A stretch of 64,000 nt of DNA from Acidobacteriota bacterium (GTDB lineage: Bacteria > Acidobacteriota > Terriglobia > Terriglobales > Acidobacteriaceae): the NCBI GenBank assembly GCA_013289795.1, contig JABCZH010000009.1, positions 124,001 to 188,000 of the forward strand. The letters are read 5' to 3'. A model generated the notes under the pieces. It was given only the letters and a program-made list of their open reading frames with translations, searched no databases and had not been told where the DNA came from. The stretch's first letter is position 1; each line of letters starts with the position of its first letter. This document shows, one piece after another, positions 9,393 to 18,450 of the stretch. The translations under genes and the position numbers were made by a program.

Positions 9393-9678
9393 CTACACAG
9401 GATATTCCCATTTCAAATGCCGTGCAATGGTCCGGAACTGGTTGAATCCGAAACACTTACTTACGAAAGAGCAGGGCGCACGTTCCCACCTTCGTGCCCG
9501 GCGGATATATTGCGGTTGCGCCCAGCCGTCTGTAAGTTACAAATTGAGGTGGTGTCGAGAAGGCGGGGACAGCCCGAGAGAACCTTTCGTCATCAGACGA
9601 TCGGGCTGAACTGGCAAATTGTCTTTATTCTTGATTCTTGCCTGATTAGGATGGGTTTTCCGAACGGGGATTGCCGTA

Positions 9679-11922
9679 ATGAGTGCGAGTCCGAAAGCGA
9701 CGTTGGATGGCGACGCGAGTGTAGTCACTTTGAACTCGAGCTCCTTGCACGCCGCGCCTCCTGCAACCTCAAGCGGTGAAGCCCTGCAAGCTCTGCTGGC
9801 TTTTTCCGCCCTGCATCAGCAGATCCGCCAACGCCATGTGCACGAAAACAACGCCGACGCGGGTTCCAGTTCAACGGATCGCTGGCAGTTGGAGCATTTC
9901 GTCCTGGATGAAGTTCTGCAACTGGTGGCGGAGCGCGCTTTGGCGATCACGGGCGCGGACGGAGCAGCCATTGCGCTGGCCGAGGGGGACGCGATCATCT
10001 GTCGCGCCGTTGCGGGAAAGGTAACCCCCGATGCAGGGGTGCGGCTCGATCCAAACTCTGGATTTTCCGGGGAGTGTCTGTCGTCGGGGCAGGTAGTCCG
10101 TTGCGATGATTCGGAAGCCGATCCGCGGGTCAATGCCGCGGCTTGTCGGGCTCTGGGCACGCGCTCCATGGTGGCAGTACCGCTCCCTGCAAAGCAGACG
10201 AACATCGGTCTGTTGGAGGCATTCTCCAGCGAGCCTTACGGATTTAATGACAGCGACGTCCGCAGCTTGAGCCTTCTGGCGGAATTGATTCTCGCCGCGC
10301 TACGACCGGAAGAGGAAGACCGTCTGGCAGAAATCTCGCGGCGAGTGGTGACGCCGGCGGCGGTCGCGGAGAGTGCTCTGGATCAACCGGCGGAGCGTCA
10401 CTCTGAAGTAGAGCACTCGGAGCCCATTGCTCAGTTGAAAGACCCGGAGCCAGTGGTGAAGGCTGATGCGGTCGAAGCGGAGGTTATTCTGCCGCTGGCC
10501 GCAGTCCAGGAATATGGAACGATGGTGAAGGCCCGTCCGGGCCTGGCAGTGGTCGTGGCCATGGTCGTGATCGCGGTCGCGCTAGGAACAGGGCTATGGT
10601 GGAACCTTCGCCGCCACACGGGTCCGATGGCTTCGACGCCGCAGAAGGCCGATCCGGCGCGAACGAGCTTTGCGTCACCGATACAGATGCCAACCACCAC
10701 TACAGCCGCAGCGCCGATTGCGGAAGCAGAGGAGCCTGACCTGGAAGCAAGCGCGCAAGAAGCCTCCAGCACACCAGCTCCGGGTGAGAGGCCTGAAGTG
10801 ACCGGCGTTCGGCACTGGTCGTCGGGAGACTCGAGCACGGTCGTCATCGATCTGCAAGACCAGGTGCAGTATGAGGCACATCGGCTTTCGCATCCGGAGC
10901 GAATCTATGTGGACCTGCCCGACACGCGGTTGGTGGCCTCGCTCTTCAACAAAACGATTGACGTGGGCGATAGCTTGCTACAGCGAGTGCGCGTGGCCCA
11001 ACCCACCCATGGTGTGACCCGCGTAGTGCTCGAGACCAAAGGGGCGTCAAATTTCTCCGTCAGTCTGGAACCGAATCCCTATCGTCTGGTGATTGAAGTG
11101 AGGACGATTGGATCCGAACCGAAGCCACGGGCGAGGGTTGAGCTGTTTGGTCCGATGGATCGTGTGCAATCCCCACTTTTCGCAGACAAAGCGAGGAACG
11201 TGGCACCCAACCCCAGTTTGCAATCCGAGCCGAAGCTGCGCATCGTGCTCGACGCCGGACACGGCGGATGGGACCTGGGAACCGTTGGGCGAAAAGGCCT
11301 GCTGGAAAAAGACCTGGTACTCGACATTGTGGAACGACTGGGAAAGCTGGTGGAAAAGAGACTGGCCGCGTCCGTTATTTATACTCGTATGGACGACAAC
11401 TACGTCGCGCTGGAAAAGCGCGCCGAGGTCGCTAATCTGGCGAAGGCAAGTCTGTTCCTATCGGTCCACGCTAACTACAGCGACTTCCCTTCCGCGCGCG
11501 GCGTGGAAACCTATTACACCAATACTTATTCATCGATACGGGCCCGGACTCGGGAGAACAATGGCGAGGAGACGACGACCTCCGCTGTCGATTGGACAAA
11601 TGTCGATATCCGGGAAAAAGTTCACGAATCGCGACGGCTGGCGGCCAGCATTCAGCGAGCGCTCTACGGCACCTTGTCAACCACCAATCCCGGGCTGCCC
11701 AATCGCGGCGTGAAGCGGGCACAGTACGTGGTGCTGACAGGAACTTCCATGCCCGCGGTTCTTGCCGAAGTTTCTTTCGTCAGCAGCCCAACTGACGAGA
11801 ACAACTTGCAGAGTTCAAGCTACCGCCAGCGCATTGCAGAAGCTCTGTATCAAGGGGTTGCTCACTACACCGAGGAAAGCCGGGTGAAGATGGCCAGCGC
11901 GGAGAAGCCAGCGGGCCAGTAG
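9679..11922 (+). CDS. transmembrane GAF - AMIN - N-acetylmuramoyl-L-alanine amidase (Amidase_3) fusion
   Basis: 747 residues. Residues ~65-215 form a GAF domain (SGFSGECLSSG, RCDDSEADPRV, LGTRSMVAVPL). A single transmembrane helix lies at about 285-306. An AMIN domain (about 375-475, RIYVDLPDTRL, RVVLETKG) and an Amidase_3 zinc domain follow from about 518. Zinc ligands are visible as His528 (DAGHGG), Glu543 and His597 (SVHANYSD), and the catalytic Glu697 lies in LAEVSFVSS. AMIN-amidases cleave the peptide stem from peptidoglycan during cell separation. With the GAF in the cytosol and the amidase in the periplasm, the protein could connect an internal signal to wall cleavage; that is inference. 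Start ATG at 9679 has GGGGAT about 8 bases upstream. Confidence 0.9.
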   Translation: MSASPKATLDGDASVVTLNSSSLHAAPPATSSGEALQALLAFSALHQQIRQRHVHENNADAGSSSTDRWQLEHFVLDEVLQLVAERALAITGADGAAIALAEGDAIICRAVAGKVTPDAGVRLDPNSGFSGECLSSGQVVRCDDSEADPRVNAAACRALGTRSMVAVPLPAKQTNIGLLEAFSSEPYGFNDSDVRSLSLLAELILAALRPEEEDRLAEISRRVVTPAAVAESALDQPAERHSEVEHSEPIAQLKDPEPVVKADAVEAEVILPLAAVQEYGTMVKARPGLAVVVAMVVIAVALGTGLWWNLRRHTGPMASTPQKADPARTSFASPIQMPTTTTAAAPIAEAEEPDLEASAQEASSTPAPGERPEVTGVRHWSSGDSSTVVIDLQDQVQYEAHRLSHPERIYVDLPDTRLVASLFNKTIDVGDSLLQRVRVAQPTHGVTRVVLETKGASNFSVSLEPNPYRLVIEVRTIGSEPKPRARVELFGPMDRVQSPLFADKARNVAPNPSLQSEPKLRIVLDAGHGGWDLGTVGRKGLLEKDLVLDIVERLGKLVEKRLAASVIYTRMDDNYVALEKRAEVANLAKASLFLSVHANYSDFPSARGVETYYTNTYSSIRARTRENNGEETTTSAVDWTNVDIREKVHESRRLAASIQRALYGTLSTTNPGLPNRGVKRAQYVVLTGTSMPAVLAEVSFVSSPTDENNLQSSSYRQRIAEALYQGVAHYTEESRVKMASAEKPAGQ

Positions 11923-12121
11923 GTGGCGGACTCAAGTCCAAAGAACTTCAACCACGCCGCGGATCGTCACCGATGAACACGATCGAGCCCTGATCCGTGG
12001 CCGTTTCGCTGCTGTTCCCGCTTGTCTCCGCCAGCGGAGCCTTTCAAACCTCTGACCTTAAGGTTGGCTTAAGGTTCGCCTTGTATGATCCCTTCGACCC
12101 TCCCCTCATCTGTTATGGGTT

Positions 12122-12541
12122 ATGGAAGTTGTTCTTAACATACTGTGGTTGGTGCTCTGCAACCTGGCTGCCTGGTGCTGGCTGCGACGTTGGCGGCAAG
12201 GCAGTAGGTCGTGGAGTGTCGGAGTCCAGCTATCCACGCTAGCCTGCGCGCTGGTGCTGCTTTTCCCTGTGGTTTCCGCTACCGACGACCTTTACGCGGC
12301 TCAACTCCCCTGTGAGACTTCGATTACGCAGAAAAACTCCAGGGGGGCTTTGAGTGGAAAGTTTTCCTCCCCTCAGATCGATCATCGCGCCTGCTCGGCG
12401 GCCTTGACGCGAACCGCGCCGCTGTCCCCTGGCCTTTGTGTGGGTTTCATGGCTGAAAACCACGCGCCGCTTGTTTGCCCGCCTCAGCGATCACATCCGG
12501 CACAAGATCGTGCCCCGCCATCGCGTCTGCTTTTTCTCTAA
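12122..12541 (+). CDS. small membrane protein, hypothetical
   Basis: 139 residues with two hydrophobic N-terminal segments (MEVVLNILWLVLCNLAAWCWL and LSTLACALVLLFPVVSATDD) and a soluble tail. The pattern of two helices followed by FPVVSATDDLYAAQ resembles short membrane proteins I associate with Acidobacteria, but no function is known. The C-terminal ~60 residues are of lower quality. There is no strong ribosome-binding site. It is not obviously in an operon. Confidence 0.5.
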   Translation: MEVVLNILWLVLCNLAAWCWLRRWRQGSRSWSVGVQLSTLACALVLLFPVVSATDDLYAAQLPCETSITQKNSRGALSGKFSSPQIDHRACSAALTRTAPLSPGLCVGFMAENHAPLVCPPQRSHPAQDRAPPSRLLFL

Positions 12542-12714
12542 GCCACCAGAAGGTCTTTAGGCCCATGACTTCTCGCTCACTGCATTGGTGAGTGCGAACT
12601 CCGGCGAGCGAAACCCTCCCATATTCCTGGCCTATTGACGCTTTGGCCGATCAAATTCAAGAAGCCCAGCGGTCAGGAATTGTTTCACATCACGACGTGG
12701 GTGAAAGCAGGACT

Positions 12715-12828
12715 ATGGAGAGCTTCATGACCAAGAAAGAGTTATTTTCAGTGCTACGGTCCATTCTGGCAATTGTTCTCCTCGCCGGACTCGGGTTTTT
12801 CGTTGTCATGATGGCGGTCAAGCGATAA
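12715..12828 (+). CDS. very small single-helix membrane peptide
   Basis: A 37-residue product from the ATG at 12715, or 33 residues from the ATG at 12727 (preceded by GGAGAG). It is basic at the N-terminus (MTKKELFSVLRS) and then a single hydrophobic helix (ILAIVLLAGLGFFVVMMAV) ending KR. The longer frame from 12592 has an unlikely N-terminus. It ends 12 bases before the convergent kinase gene. Plausible small membrane protein, unknown role. Confidence 0.45.
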   Translation: MESFMTKKELFSVLRSILAIVLLAGLGFFVVMMAVKR

Positions 12829-12840
12829 CGTCACGCCGCC

Positions 12841-14289
12841 TCACCGAGATGCCGGCAGTACCACTGTCATTCGCGTACCCCTGCCGGGAGTGCTGTCCGC
12901 TGTGATCATCCCGCCGTAGGCTTCCACCAGAGCTTTCACGATAGCCAGGCCGAGGCCGAAGCCCCCAGTAGCCCGATTGCGGGAAGGATCTCCGCGGTAG
13001 AAACGCTCGAAAATGTGCGGTAAATGAGCCGGGTCAATTCCAGCACCATGATCCTCAAAAATGATCTGCGCCCCGCCAGTGTTCCCCCATGAAACTGCGA
13101 CTTCAACCGATCCACCCGGCGGGCTGTACCGCACCGCATTCTCCAGCAGGTTGATCCAGATCAGTTGAAGGTCGTCGGGATCAGCCCTAAAGGGCACTGG
13201 GCCATTCTTCGAGAGCTGAACTGTTGTGTTGCGACCGTCAGCCAGTGGGCGAATCCGTTCGATCGCGTCTTCGCAGGTCGCAGTGATGTCAATGACCTCC
13301 AAGTCACGACGCAAAGCACCCCGCGCCCATTGTTCCGCGCGGGCGAGCCGCAGGATCCATTGCAGAAGCTGGTCCAAACGTTCCAGATCCTCGAGTGAGT
13401 GTTCGATTCCGGCCCGGTATTCCTCCAAGGTGCGCGGCCGTTGCAGCAGTGATTGCAGTGTGGATTTCAACACTGCTACAGGAGTCTTCAGTTCGTGTGC
13501 GCTGTTACCCAGAAATTCGCGTTGCTGGTCAAAAGAGTGGCGCAGCCGATCCAGCATGGTCTTCATCGATTCCGTCAGTGGGCGCAGTTCTTTGACATGC
13601 TGAACGTCTTCCGGCAAACGCAACTCCCAGTTCTGGGTCGACACCAGCGCAGCTCTCTCGGCCAGTTCTTGCAGCGGCAGGAGTCCGCGGCGAACACCCC
13701 ACAGCGCCAGGGGAATGGTTACTGCAAGCAGCAAAAGACTCGAGATGGCGATATAGAAACCCGAGTGCTGAACCTGCTGGTCCAACCGGGTGGTTGGCGA
13801 GGCATATACGATGGTCAGCGTTTGCGGGTGAAACGCACTGCCTTCCTCGCGATCCAGCACCGGAACCCGAAACAACCGCAGACCACGATAGCCAATGCTG
13901 GCCCTTTGGAAAGACCAATGGTCAGGGCCGTTGAGAGGAATCTCGAAACCAGCGGGCCAATTCGCCGAACGGGTCAGAAGCCCCGATTGTTCGGTCCAGA
14001 CCGCGTACCAATCGGGCCGGGAGGGATCAACCGAAGGGGGCACGAGAGAGCCATCGAAGTAGAGGGTGCCGTTGGCAGCTTCAGTGTATCTCACCAGTGC
14101 GGCCACGCTCATCGCGTGTGCCTGGATGTGGTTATCGAGCGTCGACAACATCTGCCGGCGCGTGTACAGGATTCCCGTAACCAACAGCCCGGCCGCCAGC
14201 AGCGTCTGGGAGAGCACCACAATCGTGATCAGCCAGCGCTTGATCGAACTGCGATTTGTACCCCCATCTGCCACGTTTATCCCATCCAC
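12841..14289 (-). CDS. OmpR/CusS-type sensor histidine kinase
   Basis: 482 residues. A transmembrane helix at about 18-42, a periplasmic sensor region to about 180, a second helix, a HAMP linker, HisKA with the phospho-acceptor His265 in SAHELKTPV, and HATPase_c with N box (NLLENAVRYS), DHGAGI and GFGLGLAIV. The GTG start directly follows the TGA of the response regulator gene (14290), so the two are translationally coupled; the kinase is the second gene. The periplasmic region has no recognised ligand domain, so the signal is unknown. Confidence 0.92.
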   Translation of the reverse strand: MDGINVADGGTNRSSIKRWLITIVVLSQTLLAAGLLVTGILYTRRQMLSTLDNHIQAHAMSVAALVRYTEAANGTLYFDGSLVPPSVDPSRPDWYAVWTEQSGLLTRSANWPAGFEIPLNGPDHWSFQRASIGYRGLRLFRVPVLDREEGSAFHPQTLTIVYASPTTRLDQQVQHSGFYIAISSLLLLAVTIPLALWGVRRGLLPLQELAERAALVSTQNWELRLPEDVQHVKELRPLTESMKTMLDRLRHSFDQQREFLGNSAHELKTPVAVLKSTLQSLLQRPRTLEEYRAGIEHSLEDLERLDQLLQWILRLARAEQWARGALRRDLEVIDITATCEDAIERIRPLADGRNTTVQLSKNGPVPFRADPDDLQLIWINLLENAVRYSPPGGSVEVAVSWGNTGGAQIIFEDHGAGIDPAHLPHIFERFYRGDPSRNRATGGFGLGLAIVKALVEAYGGMITADSTPGRGTRMTVVLPASR

Positions 14290-14961
14290 TCAATCCTGCA
14301 AAATGTAACCCTGTCCGCGGAGCGTGTGAATCAATTGGTGGGTTGAACCATCATCCAGCTTGCGCCGCAGACCGGAAATGTACACTTCGATGACATTGCT
14401 GAATTTCTCCCAGTTGTAATCGTAGAGATGCTCCAGAAGTTCAGTTTTTGAGACGACCGCTTTGGGACGGTGGGCCAGATACTCCAACACGCGATATTCC
14501 ATCGCGGTGAGGCTGATGGGGCGCCCTCCCCGCCGCACACTGCGATCCACCGTGTTCAGTTCCAAGTCGCCGACCACGAGCACCGGCGACGGGTGCCCCT
14601 TGCCGCGACGGATAAGCGCCTTGGTGCGCGCCAGGAGTTCGCCCAGGTCGAAAGGCTTGGTCAGGTAGTCGTCCGCGCCGGCATTCAGGAGCGCTACCAC
14701 CGATTCCTTCTCATCGCGCACGGTCACTACAAGAACAGGCGCACGCTGGCCGGCATGGCGCATGCGGCGGAGTAATTGGAGTCCACCCATTTGCGGCAGC
14801 ATGAGGTCGAGCAACACCGCGTCGTAATCGTTGGACTCCGCCATGAACAGTCCTTCCTGACCGTCATGGGCAACATCGACCGCGTACCCCGCGCTCTCAC
14901 GGAGGCTCCGCGCGACATTTTCCGCCAACCGCGGCTCGTCTTCAATGACAAGGACACGCAA
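14290..14961 (-). CDS. OmpR-family DNA-binding response regulator
   Basis: Receiver domain (LRVLVIEDEP, phosphorylated Asp in AVLLDLMLP, Lys in LTKPF) followed by a winged-helix DNA-binding domain (SLTAMEYRVLEYLAHRP, YISGLRRKLD). I prefer the TTG at 14961, giving 223 residues: a GGAGG box (14969-14973) lies 7 bases upstream of it, whereas the more upstream TTG at 14967 is only 1 base from that box. It forms an operon with the downstream kinase. Regulated genes cannot be told from the window. Confidence 0.92.
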   Translation of the reverse strand: MRVLVIEDEPRLAENVARSLRESAGYAVDVAHDGQEGLFMAESNDYDAVLLDLMLPQMGGLQLLRRMRHAGQRAPVLVVTVRDEKESVVALLNAGADDYLTKPFDLGELLARTKALIRRGKGHPSPVLVVGDLELNTVDRSVRRGGRPISLTAMEYRVLEYLAHRPKAVVSKTELLEHLYDYNWEKFSNVIEVYISGLRRKLDDGSTHQLIHTLRGQGYILQD

Positions 14962-15087
14962 GCTCAAGCCTCCGGTGTTTGCCGGTTCAGCATAGCAGTT
15001 CCGCCCATCTCGATGGGCCTGAATCCTCTTGGAAGTCCCGTCTTAAACCCGGCAGCAGCAGCACGCTCACGACATCTGGCGATGCAA

Positions 15088-17196
15088 CTACTTGGCAGAC
15101 ACACCGCCATATTTCTGCAACCACTTTAATTCTTCTCGAACTTTGATCTTGCCGTGCCATGGATTCTTACCCAGGTCGTGGCCTTCTCCGGGAAAGATGA
15201 GCAACGAACTGGGCACGCCCAGGTTGTGCAGAGCTCGGTCCAGCAAATATGCTTCCGCCACGGCTACACGGATGTCATCGGAACCGGCCACGATGAGCGT
15301 CGGAGTACGGACCTTGTCGATCTGAAAGATTGCGGCTTCATCCTGATAACGCTGTGGAGCCTCCCACGGCAGCCCGCCGAGGTCGAAAGCATCGTCAAAG
15401 CTGGTGTCGTCGTTGCCCCAGTTGGCAACGTTCTCCACCGCGCCCGCGCCGGTGACGGCGGCTTTGAAGCGCGTAGTTTGGGTGATCAGCCAGTTGGTCA
15501 TATAGCCGCCGTAGCTGTAGCCGCCGACCGCGAGATGCGCGGGGTCAGCGATGCCGTCTTTCACCACTGCATCCACCCCTTCCAGAATGTCCTTGCCGGG
15601 CCGCGAGACGATCTGCGGCACCATCTGCTCAAGGAACTTGTCGCCGTAGCCGCAGCTACCGCGATAATTGGGCTGGAACACAACCCACCCCTGCGTCGCT
15701 GCCATACGCTCCCAGCGATACCAATCGGCCTGGAAGTGATTGCCGTCGGTATCATCCACGTCGTCCGGGCCGCCATGAATCAAAACCAACATAGGCAGGT
15801 TGCGGACTTCAAACTTTCCCGGGGGATAGAGCAGCATGCCCTCGACGCTGGTACCGTCATCCGCCGTCCAGCGATAGGGTTTCCCCTTGGGCAGATCGCG
15901 CTCGGTGAATAACTTGTTGAATGCGGTAACGGGCCGGGCGTCTGGAAGGGTTGCCATGCTTTCAGCGATATACACTTCGTTGGGTTTGTCGAGAGAGGAA
16001 TAAACGAACGCAATGCGTGGCGAGTGCGCGGCGGTGGCGATTCTTTCATAAGTGCCCGGCCATCCGGCCTGTTTGGAAAAAGGTGCAGACGACTTGGTTT
16101 GGGCATAGAGCTGCACTTCTGTACCTAACCGCGCGGCGGCTACGGCGCCGCCGTCGGGAGTTACTGCATACGCGCCGACTGCGCCCTCGAAATCGGTTGC
16201 CCAGCGTTTGATTTCTCCGGTGTCAGCGTCAGCCCAGTAGAGGCGGGTTTGAGTGTCGTGATATTTCCCTTCTACGGAGCCGTATTCCACTTGAAAGAAA
16301 ATGTGCTGGCTGTCGGCAGCCCAGTGCATGCCCTGTTCCAAGGCCTGGTTCCGCGTCACCTGGCGCGGCGGACGATCAGGAGACGCATTGAGCAAGTCCA
16401 CCGCATAGATCTCGAATTCCTCAATTTTTTCTTCGCGCTGAGATATCGAATCGGTCAGGAGGGCCAGGCGGCGGCCATCGGGCGAAGCTTCAAGACTGTG
16501 AATCCGCAACGGCAGGCTGGCAAGAGCGCGGGCTCCGGGGCTTGCGCCGGCGGCGTCATCTGATTTATCGCGCGAGGTCCCCCGAGCCGCGTGGCGGGCC
16601 AGAGCGCCAGCAAGGTCAAGGCTGAAAATCATGTCGCCGCGTTCGGCGGCGCGGTACTGGATGACATCCTTCCATTCCTTCTTGTAGCCATCATTCTGTT
16701 CACGCGTCCAGGGGACGCGGGTGGCGAAGTAAAGTGTGCGGGACTCGGACGACCAGGCAAAGGCGTGAACGCTTTCGTCTCCCCTGGTTAAGGGGAAGGC
16801 TTCGCCTCCGGAAGGTGAGATCAGATAGAGCTGGGTCGCACCTTCTCCCGATTCGTCGCCCGAATCGCCGGCAGTCTTTCGTTCGGATAGAAAAGCGATC
16901 CAGCGGCCGTCGGGAGACCACCGCGGAGTACTGTCGTGACCGGACTGCGTCAGTTGCGTGAGCTTACCATTCGCGTCATCGCGATAGAGCCAGAGGTCGT
17001 CGCGATAGATGTTCTGGTTCCAGTCCGCTCGCTCGGTGACAAATAGCAGTGACCGCCCATCGGGAGAAAGCTGCAAGCCGGAAATATCGACTGAGTCTAA
17101 GAACTCGTCGAGCGTCAGCTTGGGCTTGTCGGCCGCATGGGTACAAGTTGCGATGAGGACGAAGAGTGTGGCACGGAGAAGATTTTGGTTGGACAT
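15088..17196 (-). CDS. exported S9-family prolyl oligopeptidase / acylaminoacyl-peptidase-like
   Basis: 702 residues beginning with a signal peptide (LLRATLFVLIATCTHA). The first ~400 residues have WD40-like beta-propeller repeats (SPDGRSLLFVTER, SPDGRWIAFLSER) that gate the active site in this family. The C-terminal alpha/beta hydrolase has catalytic Ser561 in GYSYGGYM, Asp640/641 in GSDDIR and His673 in GEGHDLG. Likely role: peptide degradation in the periplasm or outside the cell. It is monocistronic by spacing. Confidence 0.93.
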   Translation of the reverse strand: MSNQNLLRATLFVLIATCTHAADKPKLTLDEFLDSVDISGLQLSPDGRSLLFVTERADWNQNIYRDDLWLYRDDANGKLTQLTQSGHDSTPRWSPDGRWIAFLSERKTAGDSGDESGEGATQLYLISPSGGEAFPLTRGDESVHAFAWSSESRTLYFATRVPWTREQNDGYKKEWKDVIQYRAAERGDMIFSLDLAGALARHAARGTSRDKSDDAAGASPGARALASLPLRIHSLEASPDGRRLALLTDSISQREEKIEEFEIYAVDLLNASPDRPPRQVTRNQALEQGMHWAADSQHIFFQVEYGSVEGKYHDTQTRLYWADADTGEIKRWATDFEGAVGAYAVTPDGGAVAAARLGTEVQLYAQTKSSAPFSKQAGWPGTYERIATAAHSPRIAFVYSSLDKPNEVYIAESMATLPDARPVTAFNKLFTERDLPKGKPYRWTADDGTSVEGMLLYPPGKFEVRNLPMLVLIHGGPDDVDDTDGNHFQADWYRWERMAATQGWVVFQPNYRGSCGYGDKFLEQMVPQIVSRPGKDILEGVDAVVKDGIADPAHLAVGGYSYGGYMTNWLITQTTRFKAAVTGAGAVENVANWGNDDTSFDDAFDLGGLPWEAPQRYQDEAAIFQIDKVRTPTLIVAGSDDIRVAVAEAYLLDRALHNLGVPSSLLIFPGEGHDLGKNPWHGKIKVREELKWLQKYGGVSAK

Positions 17197-17301
17197 GGGT
17201 CGAAACAGAGGTATATCGCGGCCGGGCGGGGGTTGTAAATAGCGGAAACGGGGCTATTGATGGGCAGCACGGAATGTGCCCCAGCAAGGCCTGCATATTC
17301 C

Positions 17302-18438
17302 CTAATTGAGGATGTTCACCAGACCTGAACGGCGTGGCTGAAAAGGACGATCGGTGATTTGACCTTCGAAGCGGGGCGCCCAGCGGCCGGGGAGCGCGGT
17401 CGCGCAAGACGGACAACACCCCTCCGGCGTGAGGCGGTAGCCTTCCACGAAGTAACTATGCCGGCGGATGAGCGTGTCGCCGCAATGCTGACATCGGGTG
17501 TTCTCATGTTCGCCGACCATTCCAGGCAAGTTGCCTGCATAAACGTAGCGCAAGCCGGCCTTCTTACCGATCTCAGCTGCGCGTAGCAGATCTGCCGGGC
17601 GCGTGTTGTCCGGATCCTCCATTTTGTAATCTTTGTGAAAGGCGGTCACATGCCAGGGGATGTCCGGAGAAACGCCGGCAAGAAACTCAGTTAACCCATG
17701 CAATTCATCTTCGGAGTCGTTGAAGCCGGGAATCAGCAGCGTGACGATTTCCAGCCAGACGCCCATCTGGTGCAGGCTGCGGATGGTTTCGAGAATCGGC
17801 CCAATGCGTCCGCCTAGTTGGTGATAGTGGCGGTCGTCAAAGCTCTTGAGATCGACTTTGTAGAGATCAATCCAGGGACGCAGATATTCGAGCACTTGCG
17901 GTGTGCCATTGCCGTTCGAGACGAAGCCAGTCACCAATCCCGCGGCTTTGGCTTCCTTGAAGACGGCCACTGCCCATTCGGCGGTGATGAGCGGCTCGTT
18001 GTAAGTGCTGACCAGGACTTTGGCACCTTGACGCAGCGCGTCCTGCACCAGCGCCTCGGGTGTGGCTTCGAGTGGAGGAGAAACCGCATCGGGATCGCGC
18101 AGGGCTTGCGAGGTGACCCAGTTCTGACAGTAACCGCAGTGCAGATCGCATCCCAGCATGCCGAAGCTGTAGGCCAACGCGCCGGGGTAGGCGTGAAAGA
18201 ACGGTTTCTTCTCGATGGGATCGCACTGCACGCCGCCGACATAGCCCCAGGGTACATAGAGAGTCCCACCCTGGTTGTAGCGCACCTTGCAGACACCGGG
18301 CTGGCCTTCGAGAATGGGGCAACAATGTCCGCAGGCGTAACAGCGCACGCGATTGCGGTCCAGCTTCTCGTAAAGATCACCTTCGCGGACGTGCTGGTAA
18401 ACGATGTCGCGCAGGGTAGGCACAGGAAGGCTCTGCAC
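17302..18438 (-). CDS. amrS: AmmeMemoRadiSam system radical SAM enzyme
   Basis: 378 residues. The radical SAM [4Fe-4S] cysteines are Cys97, Cys101 and Cys104 (GCDLHCGYC). The N-terminal CYACGHCCPILEGQPGVCKVR and the C-terminal CQHCG...CPSC pair are characteristic of AmrS, usually found with an AMMECR1 and a MEMO-like protein. Neither partner is in this window. The start is a GTG with AAGG about 10 bases upstream. The reaction is not settled for the family; cofactor or RNA modification has been suggested. Confidence 0.9.
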   Translation of the reverse strand: MQSLPVPTLRDIVYQHVREGDLYEKLDRNRVRCYACGHCCPILEGQPGVCKVRYNQGGTLYVPWGYVGGVQCDPIEKKPFFHAYPGALAYSFGMLGCDLHCGYCQNWVTSQALRDPDAVSPPLEATPEALVQDALRQGAKVLVSTYNEPLITAEWAVAVFKEAKAAGLVTGFVSNGNGTPQVLEYLRPWIDLYKVDLKSFDDRHYHQLGGRIGPILETIRSLHQMGVWLEIVTLLIPGFNDSEDELHGLTEFLAGVSPDIPWHVTAFHKDYKMEDPDNTRPADLLRAAEIGKKAGLRYVYAGNLPGMVGEHENTRCQHCGDTLIRRHSYFVEGYRLTPEGCCPSCATALPGRWAPRFEGQITDRPFQPRRSGLVNILN

Positions 18439-18450
18439 TAATTCTAAACC

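Noticed and set aside
9057-9779. 240-codon plus-strand frame
   Set aside because: Overlaps the GAF-amidase start and a more protein-like minus-strand gene; no motif or ribosome-binding site.
13453-14346. 297-codon plus-strand frame
   Set aside because: Shadow of the sensor kinase on the other strand; rich in Arg and Gln as typical for such shadows.
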